From NIOZ-UU35 sp964344175 (lineage in GTDB: Bacteria > Chloroflexota > Anaerolineae > Anaerolineales > UBA11858), in NCBI GenBank assembly GCA_964344175.1, contig CAYFMI010000009.1, forward strand, positions 1 through 64,000: a stretch of DNA of 64,000 nucleotides, written 5' to 3'. The notes below the pieces were generated by a model, which worked only from the letters and a program-made list of their open reading frames with translations, did no database searches and was not told where the DNA came from. This document shows, piece after piece, positions 30,974 to 39,545 of this stretch; the stretch's first letter is position 1; each line of letters opens with the position of its first letter. A program made the translations under genes and the position numbers.

Positions 30974-32545
30974 TTAATGCGGCGGGCGCCCACCTGGGGG
31001 GCCAAAAGTGGCGCCATTCTCGGTGAGTTCTCGGGGAGGATTAAGCACAATCTCATCACCAACCCGAATATCCCCTTCAGTGATCTCACTATAGGTATCG
31101 GACGAAGCGCCCAATGTAATGGCAATCTTCTCAACACTGCCATCTGGAAGCAAGATAAACACCACTCGCTCTTGATCTACCACACGCACAGCCCGGTTCG
31201 GAATCAAGAGTGCGGCTTCTAATTGGCGGATGACAATATTGACTGCCGAAGTCATCCCCGGACGAATATCTTGATCTGCGTCCAGCAACTCGACCGTTAC
31301 CGTAAAATTGACCACGCCCTGCTCTTCGCTGCCCACCAGGGCCACTTCGACAACTTCACCTCGATATTCTTTCGCCAGCACGGCGTCGAAACTCATCGTC
31401 ACTTCCTGACCGACGGCAATTTTGTTAATATCCACTTCCGAGACATCCAAATCCACCAGCAAACGCGAATAATCATCGACGCGGAATGCCAACACACCGG
31501 GGTCTACTTGATCGCCGGGTTTGCTCTCCACGACAGTCACAACCCCATCAAAAGGCGCCCGAATATACGCCTGAGCCAGGGTAGCCTCGGCGGCAGCCAC
31601 ACGAGCTTCGGCGGCGGCAATATCATCCGCTGAAGGCCCATTTTTGACGCGCTCCCATTCGCGCTGCGCATCGGCCAGTTGTGCTTCGTACAAGGCAATT
31701 TCTGCTACCGATGGCCCATCTTTGATGCGTTCATACTCGCGCTGTGCATCAATCAACTGCGCCTGCGCCACAGCCAAATCGGCCTGCGCCTCGGCAATAT
31801 CGATCTCGGTGCCGGTGCTTTTCAGCGCATTCAATTGGCGCACCGCGGCATCATAATTCTGTTGGGATTCAGCAAGAGCGCTCTGAAAATTCGCCCGCTC
31901 CAAATCACTCTCGGGGCGGTCTGCGTACGGGGCAAAATCGTCTTCGGCTTTTTCTAACCGATCTCTGAGCAGCACCACTTCCGCTTCAGCTTTATCAATA
32001 TCGGCCTGACCGGCGGTGGATTGCACATTGCGCAATATACGCTCTGCCGTATCCACAGCTTGTTCGGCATCGGCAATGGCCTGCAAAGCCTGTGCTTGCC
32101 GCAGTTCGGGATTCAAAAGGTCTTCGAGGGCTTGCTCGGCATCTTCAACAGCCTGCATAGCTTCGGCGCGCTGCACATCGGAATTACGCAGGTCATCCAG
32201 GGCTTTTTGTGCGCTGACCAGATCAGCCTCTGCCAGGATAACCGCCTGCGACAAGGATGTTTGTTGCAAAGACGCCAAGGCCATACCAACGGTAACGGCA
32301 TCGCCAACTTGGGCATGAACCTGTTCGACTGTGCCCGAGGTCTTCCAAGAAAGTTGTGCGCTCTGATTAGAGCGCACGCTCCCGGTTGCGCCAATCGTCG
32401 CCACAAGGGTGCCCTCTTCGAGCGTTGCGGTCTGCAAACTTTCTAACAGGGCCTGCCGGGCCTGTGTGGCGCTATAACTCCGCCAGCCGATCACAGCACC
32501 GATTAAAACGGCGACGATGACGACAATAATGATGATACGTTTCAT
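30974..32545 (-). CDS. HlyD/MacA-type efflux adaptor, second copy
   Basis: Periplasmic adaptor linking the ABC pump to the envelope, anchored by an N-terminal helix (RIIIIVVIVAVLIGAVIGW). A biotinyl-lipoyl half (SAQLSWKTSGTVEQVHAQVGDAVTVGMALA) is followed by a long coiled coil (about 90-300) containing repeated units of about 31 residues around DAQREWERVKNGP, the second lipoyl half (AYIRAPFDGVVTVVESKPGDQVDPG) and beta-barrel and membrane-proximal domains. The start at 32545 has GGAG upstream. The paralogue directly upstream is similar throughout, suggesting tandem duplication. Confidence 0.93.
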   Translation of the reverse strand: MKRIIIIVVIVAVLIGAVIGWRSYSATQARQALLESLQTATLEEGTLVATIGATGSVRSNQSAQLSWKTSGTVEQVHAQVGDAVTVGMALASLQQTSLSQAVILAEADLVSAQKALDDLRNSDVQRAEAMQAVEDAEQALEDLLNPELRQAQALQAIADAEQAVDTAERILRNVQSTAGQADIDKAEAEVVLLRDRLEKAEDDFAPYADRPESDLERANFQSALAESQQNYDAAVRQLNALKSTGTEIDIAEAQADLAVAQAQLIDAQREYERIKDGPSVAEIALYEAQLADAQREWERVKNGPSADDIAAAEARVAAAEATLAQAYIRAPFDGVVTVVESKPGDQVDPGVLAFRVDDYSRLLVDLDVSEVDINKIAVGQEVTMSFDAVLAKEYRGEVVEVALVGSEEQGVVNFTVTVELLDADQDIRPGMTSAVNIVIRQLEAALLIPNRAVRVVDQERVVFILLPDGSVEKIAITLGASSDTYSEITEGDIRVGDEIVLNPPRELTENGATFGPPGGRPPH

Positions 32546-32584
32546 AGGTTTTATACTCCTTCTACCAAAAACACTGCGGTACAA

Positions 32585-34252
32585 CTAGGGCGACTCTATC
32601 AATTCGCTGGGGGGGTTGAGGATGATCTCATCGCCCTCGCGCAGGTCGCCCACGCTAATTTCGCTATATTCGTTCGATGAAATTCCGATCTCAACCGGCA
32701 GCGGATAAACTGCCCCCGAAAGCGGATCTCCGCCAAAAATGGGGAACCACCCTTCGGGAAGGTTGTTCGCGCCCCCTTCAGGGTTGATCGCCTCCCCAAA
32801 GACATACACCACCCGCTGGCCGTCCAATGAGCGCAGCGCCTGGTTCGGCACCAGCAAAGCGTCTTCAACACGACCAATCTCAATCGCCACAGAAGCCGTC
32901 ATCCCAGGACGAATGGCTTCATCCGCATTCGATAATTCTACAATTACTTCAAACTCAACCACTCCGGCTGTTTCCACCCCCACCGGAGAAACGGCCACCA
33001 CCAGACCCTGATATTCATTCGCCACAAGAGATTCAAAAACCAAGATCACATTTTGCCCGTTGGCAATGCGGTTAATGTCTAACTCGGATACTTGCACATC
33101 AACCAGCATGCGGGTGAAATCATCCAGCCGGAAGGCCGGCATCCCCAACTGCACCTGGTCGCCCGTCTGTGCATGAACTTGGGTCAGCATTCCTGAGAAG
33201 GGGGCCTTTACACTGGCGCTGTTTAAGGCCGCTTGTGCGGCAGCCACATGCGCCTGAGCCGCGACAATGTCTTCGGAGGTTGGGCCATCTTTGAGACGTT
33301 CCCACTCGCGCTGTGCGTCGGCAATTTGGGCTTCTAGCAAGGCAATTTCTGCCGGCGTCGGGCCATCTTTAACGCGCCCCCACTGGCGCTGAGCATCGGC
33401 CAACTGCGCCGTTGCAGCCGCCAGCGCTGCTTCGGCCACAGCGACATCTACCGGGTCGGGTGGCGCTAGCAATTCTGCATAGCGATTATTCAAATCTTCA
33501 TAGCGGCCTTGCGTTTGGGCATACTGAACACTGAGGTTGGTGTAGATCTGCTTATACAGGATCAAACTCTCGAAGGGGAGATACCAATTCCGATTGAGTT
33601 GTTTTTCAGCGCTGACAAGATCTTTTTCAATTTGCTGGAGGGAATCCTCGGTCAACAAGATATTGGCACGCATCTGCTGAAGGCTGGCTTCTGAAGGCGG
33701 CGTGGTCAGAATATCCCAATGGCGTTGGGCCGTTTCGAGTGTACGCTGGGCCTCAGCAAGATACGCCAGGGCCTGAGCCTGGGTTGTTTGTGGCTGCCGG
33801 GCATCTTCGAGGGCTTGTCGGGCATCTTCGAGGGCTTTGAATGCCTGGGCTTGTTGGGTCTGTGAGTGAAGTAAATCCTCGAGAGATTTTTGCGCGTCGA
33901 TCAAATCGGCCTGTGCCAAAATAGTACTTTGCGGCAACGAATTTTCGGCCAGCGTAGCCAGTACATCTCCAACAACAACCGTCTCCCCCACCTGGTAATA
34001 GACATCAGCCACCTCACCAGAGATTGCCCAGTCTAATAACGCGCTCTGCGCCGACCGGACAGTGCCTTCAGCTTCAACATAGGCCAGCAGATTCCCGCGC
34101 TCCACAGGGATAGTGACCAAACGATCCATCATGGCCGCCTGCTGACGCCGTGCGCGGCCTCCGAGCAGCATAATTCCAGCGCCAATTAATCCAACAACCA
34201 ACAGCGCCAGACCCAGTTTATAGACAGTACGCAAATTGCTAAACGTCGTCAT
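32585..34252 (-). CDS. HlyD/MacA-type efflux adaptor, first copy
   Basis: A 555-aa paralogue of the neighbouring adaptor: N-terminal anchor LGLALLVVGLIGAGIMLLGG, lipoyl half SALLDWAISGEVADVYYQVGETVVVGDVLA, a coiled coil with the unit DAQREWERLKDGPT repeated and extra ALEDARQALEDARQ repeats, second lipoyl half ASVKAPFSGMLTQVHAQTGDQVQLG, then the beta domains. Compared with the other copy it has about 30 more residues, including an insert near residue 500 (NPEGGANNLPEGWFPIFGG). It overlaps marR by 4 bases (ATGA). Two adaptors for one pump could form a mixed assembly; this is inference. Confidence 0.93.
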   Translation of the reverse strand: MTTFSNLRTVYKLGLALLVVGLIGAGIMLLGGRARRQQAAMMDRLVTIPVERGNLLAYVEAEGTVRSAQSALLDWAISGEVADVYYQVGETVVVGDVLATLAENSLPQSTILAQADLIDAQKSLEDLLHSQTQQAQAFKALEDARQALEDARQPQTTQAQALAYLAEAQRTLETAQRHWDILTTPPSEASLQQMRANILLTEDSLQQIEKDLVSAEKQLNRNWYLPFESLILYKQIYTNLSVQYAQTQGRYEDLNNRYAELLAPPDPVDVAVAEAALAAATAQLADAQRQWGRVKDGPTPAEIALLEAQIADAQREWERLKDGPTSEDIVAAQAHVAAAQAALNSASVKAPFSGMLTQVHAQTGDQVQLGMPAFRLDDFTRMLVDVQVSELDINRIANGQNVILVFESLVANEYQGLVVAVSPVGVETAGVVEFEVIVELSNADEAIRPGMTASVAIEIGRVEDALLVPNQALRSLDGQRVVYVFGEAINPEGGANNLPEGWFPIFGGDPLSGAVYPLPVEIGISSNEYSEISVGDLREGDEIILNPPSELIESP

Positions 34253-34692
34253 GCATCCTCACGAAACGATTCTTCAACAGCGCTTAAGGCCCGCTCAAAG
34301 AGCTGTAAAAAGTGTTCTTGTTCATCTAATGTCAGGCCCGACAAGAAGGCCTTTAAAACCTGGTTATGATATATACGCAGTTCACTCAACAGAGTTTCAC
34401 TCTTAGCGGTCAAGTAAAGGGGCTTGGCCCGGCGGTCTTTTGGATTGTGCCGCCGCTCGAGCCAGCCTTCGCGCGTCAGGCGGCGCACTGCTACACTAAT
34501 TGTCGGGGGCGTCACCTGCAAACCTTCAGCAAGTTCTTGCACACCACTTCCCGGCGATTGAAAAACCCAATACAAGATGCCCACCATAGGTGGTGAAAGT
34601 TCACAATTTTTGGGAGGGCGCATCAAACGCAAGGCTGTCAGGCGGCGCAACAAGGCCTCGATGCGGGTTTCGGGTGAAATAGGATCAATCAT
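34249..34692 (-). CDS. MarR family transcriptional regulator
   Basis: A 147-aa winged-helix repressor: ELSPPMVGILYWVFQSPGSGVQELAEGLQVTPPTISVAVRRLTREGWLERRHNPKDRRAKPLYLT is the wHTH with the DRR wing. It is the first gene of the efflux operon and is translationally coupled to the first adaptor. A perfect 17-bp palindrome lies just downstream of the operon promoter (34805-34821), so negative autoregulation relieved by a ligand is the likely logic. Confidence 0.94.
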   Translation of the reverse strand: MIDPISPETRIEALLRRLTALRLMRPPKNCELSPPMVGILYWVFQSPGSGVQELAEGLQVTPPTISVAVRRLTREGWLERRHNPKDRRAKPLYLTAKSETLLSELRIYHNQVLKAFLSGLTLDEQEHFLQLFERALSAVEESFREDA

Positions 34693-34725
34693 CAGACTTA
34701 ATATTGAGGCAATAGATAGGATTTA

Positions 34726-34768
34726 CACACCCCTATTTCGGGCTTTTCCTACACAAGTGCGCAAATCC
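34726..34768. repeat. Half copy of the CCGAAAAATAGGGGTG family element
   Basis: CACACCCCTATTTCGGGCTT, then TTCCTACACAAGTGCGCAAATCC, is the reverse complement of the left half of the element at 43905-44014, with several changes. It lies in the 5' leader of the MarR operon. Confidence 0.75.
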
Positions 34769-34804
34769 CAAGATATCTACGCGTGACAAAATGAGCAGCA
34801 TCAA

Positions 34805-34821
34805 TTAGTTAGCTTAACTAA
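34805..34821. promoter_or_regulatory. Probable MarR operator
   Basis: TTAGTTA-GCT-TAACTAA is a perfect palindrome with 7-base arms and a 3-base centre, the size and symmetry of MarR-family operators. It starts about 7 bases downstream of the predicted transcription start of the minus-strand marR operon, so a bound protein would block transcription. Confidence 0.75.
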
Positions 34822-34834
34822 GTAAACGAACAGA

Positions 34835-34862
34835 ATTATACGGCGAATAGCCACCCTGTCAA
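34835..34862 (-). promoter_or_regulatory. Near-consensus promoter of the marR-efflux operon
   Basis: On the minus strand TTGACA (34862-34857) and TATAAT (34840-34835) are both perfect sigma-70 hexamers, separated by 16 bases. The predicted start is near 34828. It is the best promoter in the window; such strength fits a gene set normally held off by a repressor. Confidence 0.85.
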
Positions 34863-35034
34863 GATAAGACATGCCCAAAACAGGGTTTTTGAAACCCCAT
34901 CTCATTTGTGTTATCTGTCACAATACGGAGTGACATATAGATCTTAAACTCATGACATCTGGAACTAAAATCAAACCAGTTTACTCGATAATATCTGATC
35001 TAGACTTAATAGGTAAGATGTTGGAGGCATAAGC

Positions 35035-36471
35035 ATGACACAAGCAGTTCCTAGCGAATTTCTGGAAATCGATCGCAAGTCACGCGCCAGAACAACGTGC
35101 GATGGTCTATCACTGCGCGCCCCCCAAGAACGCGTAGGTGATTTTGATGATGTCGTTATCCCCCTAACCGCTGAATGTGCTCAATATGCCGCCTCGCGCT
35201 GCATTCACTGCCCCGACCCTGCTGCTTGCGTTTTGGCATGCCCAACACACAACGATATTCCCTCAGCCATGTGGCTTATTGAGCAAGGCGAATTTCTGGA
35301 AGCCGCAAAACTATATCGCCAAACCAGTTCGCTCCCGGAAATTTGCAGCCGGGTTTGCCCACATGAGCAACTCTGCGAAGGCGCTTGCGTTGTCGGAAAA
35401 TCTGGGGACACCGTGATTACCGGTGCATTAGAGACCTTTGCCATGGACTACGAGCGGGAAAACGCCGGGTATCAAATTCCGGTTGGCGAACCCACGGGCA
35501 AGAAAGTTGCGATCATCGGAGCCGGTCCTGCGGGCATTGGTTGCGCAGACCAATTGGTGCAACTTGGTCACAGCGTCACAATTTTCGAGGCCTTGCCCGC
35601 CGGTGGCGGCTTGCTGACCTATGGTATCCCCAATTTCAAATTGCCTAAAGATGTCGTTTTCACGTCCGTTCATGACCTAGAAAAAGCCGGTGTCAATTTT
35701 GAATATGGCGTATTTGTTGGGAAGGACAAAACCATAGACGACCTCATGGCAGAAGGATACGATGCTGTTTTTATTGGTATTGGTTCACAAATCGATGCCC
35801 CGCTTAAGGCCGAAGGCGTTGATCTCCCAGGTGTTCATCTCGCCACCGAATTCTTAATTCGGACCAACGTACGCGGCAGCTTGTTGCCCGAAAACATGAA
35901 AGAACATCTCGATCTTGGCGAAAAAGTTGTCGTGGTAGGCGGCGGAGATACCGCCTCCGATTCACTCCGCTCGGCACTACGCCTGGGCGCTAAAGAGGTT
36001 ACCTGTCTCTACCGCCGCACCCTCAATGAAATGCCCGGCGGGGAAAAAGACCGCAAACTGGCTATCGAAGAAGGGGCAGATTATAAATTCCTCACCCAGC
36101 CGATCAAGTTCATCGCTGGCGAAGATGGACGGCTGGCCGCTGTTGAATGCTTGCAAATGGAATTAGGCGAGCCGGATGAATCAGGACGTCGCCGCCCTGT
36201 CAAGGTCGAGGGTTCTAATTTCATTATCGAGGCCGATACCGCTGTCCTGGCACTAGGCTACTGGCCCGATGAGACCATTGGAAAAACTACCCCCGGTCTT
36301 GAAACCCATAACTGGGGCTTGATCACCATCGATTCCGAAACCGGTGCAACTTCCCGCCCTGGCGTCTATTCCGGCGGTGATGCCGCCACAGGCCCCGACC
36401 TGGTTGTCACTGCTATGGTCGGCGGACGAAAAGCAGCCTGGGCAATTGACGAATATCTCAAGAGCCTGTAA
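35035..36471 (+). CDS. GltD-like NAD(P)H-dependent oxidoreductase (glutamate synthase small-chain family)
   Basis: 478 aa. The N-terminal domain has the iron-sulfur cysteines CIHCPDPAACVLACPTHNDIP and CSRVCPHEQLCEGACV. The FAD motif VAIIGAGPAGIGCADQL is at about 158 and the NAD(P) motif VVVVGGGDTASDSLRSALRLGA at about 300, with the conserved C-terminal GVYSGGDAATGPDLVVTAMVGGRKAA. This is the beta subunit of glutamate synthase or a relative (dihydropyrimidine dehydrogenase or NfnB-like). No large subunit is adjacent; the gene has its own leader (ribosome site GGAGG) and terminator, so its partner is elsewhere or it acts alone. Confidence 0.9.
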   Translation: MTQAVPSEFLEIDRKSRARTTCDGLSLRAPQERVGDFDDVVIPLTAECAQYAASRCIHCPDPAACVLACPTHNDIPSAMWLIEQGEFLEAAKLYRQTSSLPEICSRVCPHEQLCEGACVVGKSGDTVITGALETFAMDYERENAGYQIPVGEPTGKKVAIIGAGPAGIGCADQLVQLGHSVTIFEALPAGGGLLTYGIPNFKLPKDVVFTSVHDLEKAGVNFEYGVFVGKDKTIDDLMAEGYDAVFIGIGSQIDAPLKAEGVDLPGVHLATEFLIRTNVRGSLLPENMKEHLDLGEKVVVVGGGDTASDSLRSALRLGAKEVTCLYRRTLNEMPGGEKDRKLAIEEGADYKFLTQPIKFIAGEDGRLAAVECLQMELGEPDESGRRRPVKVEGSNFIIEADTAVLALGYWPDETIGKTTPGLETHNWGLITIDSETGATSRPGVYSGGDAATGPDLVVTAMVGGRKAAWAIDEYLKSL

Positions 36472-36493
36472 GCCCCTCACGCATTGCTGAAAA

Positions 36494-36525
36494 AAGCCGC
36501 TCTTTCAGAAGAAGAGCGGCTTTTT
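36494..36525 (+). terminator. Intrinsic terminator of the GltD-like gene
   Basis: AAGCCGCTCTT and AAGAGCGGCTT pair perfectly and continue into TTTTTCTT; 22 bases after the stop codon. The A-run on the left makes it usable in both directions. Confidence 0.9.
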
Positions 36526-36551
36526 CTTATCCACCCTCAGCAATCGCCTAA

Positions 36552-36621
36552 GTTGCCGCCTTGAGCCGCAACCTGCCAGGCGTAGCCTAGTTAAAGGCAG
36601 GCCAACAGGATAGGCGGCAAC
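36552..36621. repeat. Two-stem palindromic sequence between gltD-like gene and gyrA
   Basis: Outer arms GTTGCCGCCT (36552-36561) and AGGCGGCAAC (36612-36621) are perfect, and inside them CCTGCC (36572-36577) pairs with GGCAGG (36596-36601). It is not followed by T residues. It could be a mobile repeat or a structured RNA; no gene encloses it. Confidence 0.5.
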
Positions 36622-36669
36622 GTGAGTTTCTAAAGAAGAACCTCTTACCCCATCCAAACCCAGTCGCGG

Positions 36670-36714
36670 TATAATTAAATGTGTGCGTTCCTTCGGGAGA
36701 GCACACATTTTTTT
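36670..36714 (+). promoter_or_regulatory. gyrA promoter -10 with overlapping terminator-like hairpin
   Basis: TATAAT (36670-36675) is followed at once by AAATGTGTGC (36678-36687) and its exact complement GCACACATTT (36701-36710), ending in a run of six T. A clear -35 is missing. If transcription begins near 36682, part of the stem is lost, so the hairpin may instead end incoming transcripts or attenuate gyrA. Confidence 0.5.
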
Positions 36715-36743
36715 CGTGAGAAACCAATCGAGGACAACAATTC

Positions 36744-39212
36744 ATGGAATTAGGTACGATTCGTTCCGTAGATATTAACCAGCAAATGCGCTCGGCTTAT
36801 CTAGACTATGCCATGAGCGTAATTGTAGCCCGCGCCCTCCCTGATGCGCGTGACGGCCTCAAGCCTGTCCACCGCCGCATTCTCTACTCCATGCACGATA
36901 TGGGTATTCGCGCCAATGGCTCACATAAGAAATCGGCTCGTATTGTCGGTGAAGTATTGGGCAAATATCATCCGCATGGCGACTCGGCAGTTTACGAGTC
37001 GATGGCCCGTATGGCCCAAGATTTTTCCATGCGCTACACCCTGGTTAACGGGCAGGGTAACTTCGGCTCCATTGACGGCGACTCGCCCGCCGCCATGCGT
37101 TATACCGAGGCCCGTATGGGCCGCCTGGCCGAAGAAATGCTCATTGACATTGACAAAGACACCGTAAATTTTACAGATAATTTCGACGGCTCACTGCAAG
37201 AACCAACGGTACTTCCCGCCAGACTACCCAACCTGCTGCTAAACGGGGCTTCGGGCATCGCTGTTGGCATGGCGACCAATATCCCCCCTCACAATATGGG
37301 CGAACTAGTTGCAGCGCTGAACTATATCATCGATCACTATGAGCAAATAGACGATGTCACCATCGAAGATCTGCTGCCCTACTTACCCGGCCCCGACTTC
37401 CCCACCGGTGGCGTGATCGTCGGAGACGAGGGCATCCGCCAGGCTTACAGTACAGGCCGGGGGCGCATCATTTTGCGCGGCAAGGCTTTTATCGAAGAAA
37501 CTGCCCGCAACCGTCACCATATCGTTATCACCGAAATCCCCTACCAGCTCAACAAGACCACCCTGATTGAGCGCATTGCCAAACTCGCCCGCGAAGGCAA
37601 ACTCGACGAAATCTCCGATCTGCGAGACGAATCGGACCGTCAGGGTATGCGGATCATCATCGAGCTAAAACGGACCGCCCACCCTCGTAAGGTGCTTAAT
37701 CAACTCTATAAATACACGCCACTGCAATCTACATTTGGTGTCCAAATGCTGGCGCTGGTGGATGGTGAACCGCGCCTGCTCTCGCTTAAACGAGCCTTAC
37801 ATCATTATGTTGAGCACCGCTTAGAAGTCATCACCCGCCGCAGTCAGTTCGAGTTGGAAAAAGCCCGCCAGCGCGCCCACATTCTAGAGGGTTTGCTGAT
37901 TGCCCTGGCGAATCTCGACGAAGTCGTGCAAACCATTCGTAAGTCGCCCGATGTAGATACGGCAAAAGAACGCTTAATCATCCGTTTTGGCTTCAGCGAC
38001 CGCCAGGCTCAGGCGATCCTCGATATGCAGTTGCGCCGCCTGGTGGCCCTGGAACGCCAAAAGATCGAAGCCGAACACAAAGAACTACTTGATCGCATCG
38101 CCTACCTGGAAGATTTACTGGCACATCCGAACAAGATGCTAATTCTCATCCAGGGTGACCTGAATGAGTTGTCGGGAAAATATAGCGACGAACGCCGCAC
38201 ACAGATTGTCGCCGAAGCCAGCGGCGACCTCAGTGATGAAGACCTGATCGCCGACGAAGCTGTGCTTGTCAGCATTACCGAGCGCGGCTATGTAAAACGC
38301 GTGAGCGCGCAAACCTATCGTTCTCAACGGCGCGGCGGGCGCGGCGTGATCGGCCACACTACCCGCCAAGAAGACGAAGTTGTCATGCTTTTCCCCGCTC
38401 GCACCTTTGATACGATCCTGTTCTTCTCTGATCGCGGCAAAGTATATTCTGAAAAAGCCTACCAGATCCCCGATGCCGGTCGCACAGCCAAAGGGATTTC
38501 GATTGTCAACGTGCTTGCGCTGGCCCCCAACGAAACCATCACGGCTACCGTTTCTGTTCCCGATTTCGAGGCTGCCGAATATTGCACAATGGTCACCCGT
38601 CAGGGCAAGATCAAACGGGTAGCCCTGGCCGAATTCGCCGCCGTGCGCCCTTCCGGGTTGATTGCTATGGGATTGGCCGATGACGATGAGTTGGGCTGGG
38701 TGCGTGTAACCCGCGGCGACGAAGAACTCATCATTGTTACCCAACACGGCCAGGCCTTGCGTTTCCATGAATCTGAGTTACGCCCCATGGGGCGGCCTGC
38801 CCAAGGGGTCAACGCCATCAAATTGCGCGGCAACGACCAAGTCGTAGGCATGGATGTTATTGAACCCGGAGCAGATCTGCTCGTGGTGACAACCCGAGGG
38901 TATGGCAAACGCACATCGCTAGAAGAATACACCCCTAAAGGGCGCGCCACAATGGGCATTCTCACCATTGACAGGAATGCTCTAAACCAAATTGGCCTAA
39001 TCACAGCCGTGCGCGTCATTCAACCCAAAGAAGATTTAATCACCCTAATCTCGGCAAACGGTATCGTGCTACGCACCAAAGCCGATACTATTTCACAGAT
39101 CGGGCGGGCTACTCGCGGTGTCCAGATTATGAATCTGGAATCGGATGATAGCGTGGCTTCACTGGCCCGCTTCGCCGCAGCCGACTTACGAAAAGCTGGC
39201 GCAGTGGACTGA
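36744..39212 (+). CDS. gyrA: DNA gyrase subunit A
   Basis: Introduces negative supercoils together with GyrB. 822 aa. Seen: the N-terminal RSAYLDYAMSVIVARALPDARDGLKPVHRRILY, the quinolone-determining region KYHPHGDSAVYESMARMAQ (the position equivalent to E. coli Ser83 is Ser, that of Asp87 is Glu), the catalytic Tyr in AAMRYTEARM, and the GyrA box QRRGGRG near residue 535, which separates GyrA from ParC. The six-blade C-terminal domain follows (ISERGYVKRV, FFSDRGKVYSEKAYQIP, VTRQGKIKRVALAEF). Single gene, terminator downstream; gyrB is not in the window. Confidence 0.96.
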   Translation: MELGTIRSVDINQQMRSAYLDYAMSVIVARALPDARDGLKPVHRRILYSMHDMGIRANGSHKKSARIVGEVLGKYHPHGDSAVYESMARMAQDFSMRYTLVNGQGNFGSIDGDSPAAMRYTEARMGRLAEEMLIDIDKDTVNFTDNFDGSLQEPTVLPARLPNLLLNGASGIAVGMATNIPPHNMGELVAALNYIIDHYEQIDDVTIEDLLPYLPGPDFPTGGVIVGDEGIRQAYSTGRGRIILRGKAFIEETARNRHHIVITEIPYQLNKTTLIERIAKLAREGKLDEISDLRDESDRQGMRIIIELKRTAHPRKVLNQLYKYTPLQSTFGVQMLALVDGEPRLLSLKRALHHYVEHRLEVITRRSQFELEKARQRAHILEGLLIALANLDEVVQTIRKSPDVDTAKERLIIRFGFSDRQAQAILDMQLRRLVALERQKIEAEHKELLDRIAYLEDLLAHPNKMLILIQGDLNELSGKYSDERRTQIVAEASGDLSDEDLIADEAVLVSITERGYVKRVSAQTYRSQRRGGRGVIGHTTRQEDEVVMLFPARTFDTILFFSDRGKVYSEKAYQIPDAGRTAKGISIVNVLALAPNETITATVSVPDFEAAEYCTMVTRQGKIKRVALAEFAAVRPSGLIAMGLADDDELGWVRVTRGDEELIIVTQHGQALRFHESELRPMGRPAQGVNAIKLRGNDQVVGMDVIEPGADLLVVTTRGYGKRTSLEEYTPKGRATMGILTIDRNALNQIGLITAVRVIQPKEDLITLISANGIVLRTKADTISQIGRATRGVQIMNLESDDSVASLARFAAADLRKAGAVD

Positions 39213-39231
39213 GTGCCATCCTGCAACAAAA

Positions 39232-39266
39232 AAAGCCGACTATCCGATCAAACGGTAGTCGGCTTT
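39232..39266. terminator. Bidirectional terminator between gyrA and the birA-side operon
   Basis: AAAGCCGACTATCCG and CGGTAGTCGGCTTT form a stem with one mismatch. On the minus strand it runs into TTTTTTTG, serving the small membrane protein gene; on the plus strand the tail is weaker (GAATTT). Confidence 0.85.
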
Positions 39267-39285
39267 GAATTTAAAATTGTGGCAG

Positions 39286-39504
39286 CTACAAGAAAGGGAG
39301 ATAAATCTTCTCTGTAAGCAGCAAACAAAACGAACTCAAAATACAGACCATCATCATCGCCATTACAGCAATCACAAACCGCTGAACGGCGGTCATCCCT
39401 AAAAACAGGGTTTGTTTTGGAGCCGTGTCTTCAAACCCAAAAATATCCTCAGTGTCGTCTAAGAATAAACCATTATCCGCTTGTTCACGTAGGTCATCGA
39501 GCAT
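39286..39504 (-). CDS. Small single-span membrane protein, 72 aa
   Basis: An acidic N-terminal half (LREQADNGLFLDDTEDIFGFED) followed by one long hydrophobic stretch (FVIAVMAMMMVCILSSFCLLL). Unknown family. It is likely real because GGGAGG lies before the ATG and a good terminator follows the stop. It is separated from birA by 41 bases and may share its transcript. Confidence 0.6.
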   Translation of the reverse strand: MLDDLREQADNGLFLDDTEDIFGFEDTAPKQTLFLGMTAVQRFVIAVMAMMMVCILSSFCLLLTEKIYLPFL

Positions 39505-39545
39505 GGTCTGCCTCCCGGTCAGGTTTCCTTATTCGATAGTTTAGC

